17,731 nucleotides of DNA, from NCBI GenBank assembly GCA_023422115.1, contig JAEZSA010000042.1, forward strand, positions 1-17,731, in the 5' to 3' direction. This stretch comes from Bacillota bacterium (GTDB lineage: Bacteria > Bacillota_I > Bacilli_A > ML615J-28 > CAG-698). The translations under genes and the position numbers were made by a program. Under the pieces are notes generated by a model. That model ran no database searches. It was given only the letters and a program-made list of their open reading frames with translations, and was not told the origin of the DNA. Positions 14,943 through 17,731 of this stretch are shown here, piece by piece. How positions within the stretch are numbered: position 1 is the first letter of the stretch; the number at the start of each line of letters is the position of its first letter.

Positions 14943-16190
14943 ATGAAACTATTGAACGTAACATCAGAAATTGGTTTACTAAAAAAAGTATTATTGCATC
15001 GACCAGGAAAGGAATTAGAAAATCTAACTCCTAAATGGCTTGATCAATTATTATTTGATGACATCCCTTGGCTTGATTTAGCTCAAAAAGAACATGATGC
15101 TTTCGCAAACATTCTAAGAGAAAATAATATTGAAGTATTGTATTTGGTTGATTTAGTAACTGAAACTCTTGATTATAATGAAACAATTAAGGAGCAATTC
15201 ATCAACCAATTTATTGAGGAAGCCCATATTACCAGCGAAACTCTTTCAAAAATGCTCTCTATATATCTTCATGATTTTAAAGAAACAAAAGATATGGTTG
15301 AAGCGACAATGGCTGGTATTAAAAAAACAGATCTACCTAATTTTGTTAAGAGAACATTAACTGATTATATTCGAGATTATCCCTTTGTAACTGATCCTAT
15401 GCCAAATCTTTACTTCACAAGAGATCCATTCAGTATTCTCGAAAACGGAGTATGTGTAAACAAAATGCATACACAAGCACGAGATAGAGAAACAATCTAT
15501 GGGGAGTATATTTTTAAATATCATCCGCTATATCAAAATGAAGTCATTCCTCATTTTTATGATCGCCATTTCATGCCATCCATTGAAGGGGGAGACATTT
15601 TGATTTTAAGTGAATCTATTCTTGCGGTTGGTGTTAGCGAACGAACCCATCCAGCAGCAATTGAAAAACTTGCTAAAAACCTCTTCTTTTATCATCAAAC
15701 TACCTTTGATACCATTCTTGCTTTCGATATACCAAAATCTCGCGCCTTTATGCATCTTGATACTGTCTTTACACAAGTCGATTATGGTACTTTTCTAACT
15801 CATAGCGACATCAATCAAGATATGAATGTTTTTGAAATTAAACGAAGTCCTATCGGTACTCATAAATTACAAGTTAAGCCAATAACCAAACGATTAAATC
15901 TAATATTAAGTGATTATTTGCAAGAACCAATCACCCTAATTCCTTGTGGGGGACAAGATGTTATCGCATCAGATCGTGAACAATGGAATGATGGAGCTAA
16001 TACCTTAGCAATTGCTCCTGGTAAGGTTATTGTTTATGAACGAAATCACATTACAAATGAAATTTTAAAAACTCATGGCATTGAGGTTATTGCCATTCCT
16101 TCAAGTGAACTATCACGCGGACGGGGTGGACCACGTTGCATGAGCATGCCATTCTACAGGGAAAGCAAAGCAAAAGGAGAATCCAAATGA
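14943..16190 (+). CDS. arcA: Arginine deiminase
   Basis: A 415-residue arginine deiminase that hydrolyses arginine to citrulline and ammonia in the cytoplasm, the first step of the deiminase pathway. Family motifs are intact: FTRDPF, the IEGGD substrate loop, HLDTVFT with the catalytic His, and GGPRCMSMPF with the catalytic Cys at about residue 399. Length is typical (about 410). The start is the ATG at 14943-14945, with AAGGAG five bases upstream; a GTG two codons earlier overlaps that site. It is the first gene of arcABC, and its TGA overlaps the arcB ATG (ATGA). Confidence 0.97.
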   Translation: MKLLNVTSEIGLLKKVLLHRPGKELENLTPKWLDQLLFDDIPWLDLAQKEHDAFANILRENNIEVLYLVDLVTETLDYNETIKEQFINQFIEEAHITSETLSKMLSIYLHDFKETKDMVEATMAGIKKTDLPNFVKRTLTDYIRDYPFVTDPMPNLYFTRDPFSILENGVCVNKMHTQARDRETIYGEYIFKYHPLYQNEVIPHFYDRHFMPSIEGGDILILSESILAVGVSERTHPAAIEKLAKNLFFYHQTTFDTILAFDIPKSRAFMHLDTVFTQVDYGTFLTHSDINQDMNVFEIKRSPIGTHKLQVKPITKRLNLILSDYLQEPITLIPCGGQDVIASDREQWNDGANTLAIAPGKVIVYERNHITNEILKTHGIEVIAIPSSELSRGRGGPRCMSMPFYRESKAKGESK

Positions 16191-17185
16191 ATTTAAAAAA
16201 TCGCAGTTTTTTAACCCTACTAGATTATAGTCCTGAAGAAATCACCTATTTATTAAAGTTATCTCAAATTGTAAAACAGAATAAAAAGAATAAAACGGAA
16301 AAACAATTTTTAAGGGGGAAAAATATTGCTATTCTTTTTGAAAAAGACTCCACAAGAACTCGTTGTGCTTTTGAAGTAGCAGCTTATGATCAAGGAGCCA
16401 ATTGCACTTATTTGGGTCCAACAGGTTCCCAAATGGGAAAAAAAGAAAGCATCAAAGATACTGCTCGTGTTTTAGGACGGATGTATGATGGCATCGAATT
16501 TCGAGGTTATCATCAAAAAACTGTTGAAACACTAGCTGAATATGCAAATGTTCCTGTTTGGAATGGCTTAACCGATCTTTATCATCCTACTCAAGTGTTA
16601 GCTGATTTATTAACCATATTAGAGCATAAAAAATATTTACAAGGGATTAAATTTGCTTATCTAGGAGATGCTAGATATAACATGGGTAATTCTTTAATGA
16701 TTGGCTGTGCTAAAATGGGATTAGATTTCAGAATTGTTGCTCCAAAGATTCTTTGGCCTAATGGTGATTTAATTCAAACATGCCTTGAAATCGCAAAAAA
16801 AACAGGTGCAATAATCACTTTAACTGAGAGTGTTCAAGAAGGTTGTTCTGATGTAGATGTCATATGTACAGATGTTTGGGTATCTATGGGAGAAGATGAA
16901 AAAGTATGGGAAGAACGTATTCGTATGCTTTTACCTTATCAAGTTAATAAAAACTTAATGAATTTAGCAAAAAAAGATGCCATCTTCATGCATTGTCTTC
17001 CTTCTTTTCATAATTTAGAAACAACCATTGGTCAAGATATTTTTAAACGTTATGGTTTAAATGGAATCGAAGTCAGTGAAGATGTTTTTGAATCTCCTCA
17101 ATCTGTAGTTTTTGATGAAGCAGAAAATCGCCTTCACACAATTAAGGCAATTATGATTGCTACTATGGGGGAATTTGATGAATAG
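16187..17185 (+). CDS. arcB: Ornithine carbamoyltransferase, catabolic
   Basis: A 332-residue ornithine carbamoyltransferase that splits citrulline with phosphate into ornithine and carbamoyl phosphate in the deiminase pathway. The carbamoyl phosphate motif STRTR is at 55-59, the HPTQ motif follows in YHPTQVLADL, and the ornithine-loop HCLP is at 269-272. The start is the ATG at 16187-16189, preceded by AAAGGAGA inside the end of arcA. The catabolic assignment rests on its position between arcA and arcC; the same fold serves anabolic enzymes. No argF/argG context is present. Confidence 0.96.
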   Translation: MNLKNRSFLTLLDYSPEEITYLLKLSQIVKQNKKNKTEKQFLRGKNIAILFEKDSTRTRCAFEVAAYDQGANCTYLGPTGSQMGKKESIKDTARVLGRMYDGIEFRGYHQKTVETLAEYANVPVWNGLTDLYHPTQVLADLLTILEHKKYLQGIKFAYLGDARYNMGNSLMIGCAKMGLDFRIVAPKILWPNGDLIQTCLEIAKKTGAIITLTESVQEGCSDVDVICTDVWVSMGEDEKVWEERIRMLLPYQVNKNLMNLAKKDAIFMHCLPSFHNLETTIGQDIFKRYGLNGIEVSEDVFESPQSVVFDEAENRLHTIKAIMIATMGEFDE

Positions 17186-17731
17186 AATAGTTATTGCCTT
17201 AGGTGGGAATGCTTTAGGAAATTCGTGCCAAGAACAACTAAAACGTGCCAAAGAAACTGCTTTCGCAATCGTTGGAGCCATTCAGATGGGGTACGAAGTA
17301 ATTATTACTCACGGAAACGGTCCCCAAGTTGGATTAATTCAACTCGCTTTTGAAGAACATTATCAAAAAAATAATCTAACTATGGGCTTACCAGAATGTG
17401 GAGCAATGAGTCAAGGTTATATAGGGTTTCACTTGCAAAATGCTTTACAAGAAGCCCTAAGAAAAGTCAATCTTACTATGCCAGTAGCAACAATCGTTAC
17501 GCAAGTAGTTGTTGATAAAGAGGATCCTGCGTTTTTATCACCAAGTAAACCCATCGGTACTTTTTATACAGAACTTGAAGCCAAGCATCTTATGGCTACA
17601 AAAAATTATATCATGAAAGAAGATGCAGGTAGAGGATATCGTCGAGTCGTAGCAAGCCCAAAACCAATTGGGATTGTAGAGATTGAAACTATCAAAGCTC
17701 TTTTACAGACCAATCATGTCGTCATTACTGC
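17178..17731 (+). CDS. arcC: Carbamate kinase, N-terminal part, cut by window end
   Basis: The first 184 residues of a carbamate kinase, which makes ATP from carbamoyl phosphate and ADP and so gives the pathway its energy yield. Motifs: the nucleotide/phosphate segment ALGGNAL (7-13), THGNGPQVG (about 46-54), GAMSQGYIG, and VTQVVVDKEDPAF followed by PSKPIGTFY. The full family length is about 310 residues, so roughly 40 percent is missing beyond the window. The ATG at 17178-17180 overlaps the end of arcB by eight bases, with GGGGG just upstream as ribosome binding site, indicating translational coupling. Confidence 0.95.
   Translation, partial: MNRIVIALGGNALGNSCQEQLKRAKETAFAIVGAIQMGYEVIITHGNGPQVGLIQLAFEEHYQKNNLTMGLPECGAMSQGYIGFHLQNALQEALRKVNLTMPVATIVTQVVVDKEDPAFLSPSKPIGTFYTELEAKHLMATKNYIMKEDAGRGYRRVVASPKPIGIVEIETIKALLQTNHVVIT

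Noticed and set aside
1..17731. Mollicute genetic code with TGA as tryptophan, suggested by the AT-rich DNA
   Set aside because: arcA, the acyltransferase, the glycosyltransferase and both FAD enzyme genes all end cleanly at TGA in ATGA overlaps, and tryptophan is encoded by TGG, so the standard bacterial code is used.

Overview
The window looks like chromosomal DNA from a low-GC, Gram-positive-type bacterium (Bacillota, Bacilli or a related class). The grounds are strong AAGGAGG-type ribosome binding sites, sigma-A-like promoters often with extended -10 TGn elements, a T-box riboswitch, a CcpA-type cre site, CCA-encoded tRNA and a MetQ lipoprotein. TGA is used as a stop at several gene ends, so the standard bacterial code applies and this is not a Mycoplasma-type UGA-Trp genome. 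I cannot name the genus. No insertion sequence, prophage or CRISPR array is visible.

Layout. Positions 1-14554 are read almost entirely on the minus strand; 14943 to the end is on the plus strand. At the left edge is the 5' part of tRNA-Leu(TAG), followed by an NAD-dependent epimerase/dehydratase gene (132-1136). Next is a methionine ABC importer operon, metN-metI-metQ, under a methionine-specific T-box leader (3502-3795). Its MetN lacks the usual C-terminal NIL regulatory domain. Then comes a UvrD/PcrA-type helicase of 940 residues with an unusual Cys/His-rich C-terminal extension, an aldo/keto reductase, and tRNA-Gln(CTG).

The most distinctive part is 7890-13663: five minus-strand genes joined by ATGA stop/start overlaps at all four junctions. 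In transcription order they encode (1) a phytoene-desaturase-family FAD oxidoreductase fused to a C-terminal Cys-rich domain resembling the GltD-type Fe-S domain, (2) a second desaturase/oxidase-family FAD enzyme, (3) a CrtQ-like membrane glycosyltransferase, (4) a CrtO-like acyltransferase, and (5) a membrane-anchored GyrI/AraC-effector-type ligand-binding protein. Parts 2-4 resemble the tailoring half of the staphyloxanthin pathway (oxidise, glycosylate, acylate a C30 carotenoid). However, no crtM-type synthase is present, and the Fe-S fusion and the anchored sensor are not part of the classical cluster. This is the best candidate for a poorly described system here: a membrane glyco-acyl isoprenoid pathway.

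Upstream of it are two small genes, a TIGR04076-like Cys-rich protein and a three-helix membrane protein, probably co-transcribed. The right end carries the arginine deiminase operon arcA-arcB-arcC (arcC cut by the window edge), with an extended -10 promoter overlapped by a near-consensus cre site. This indicates fermentative ATP generation from arginine under carbon catabolite control.
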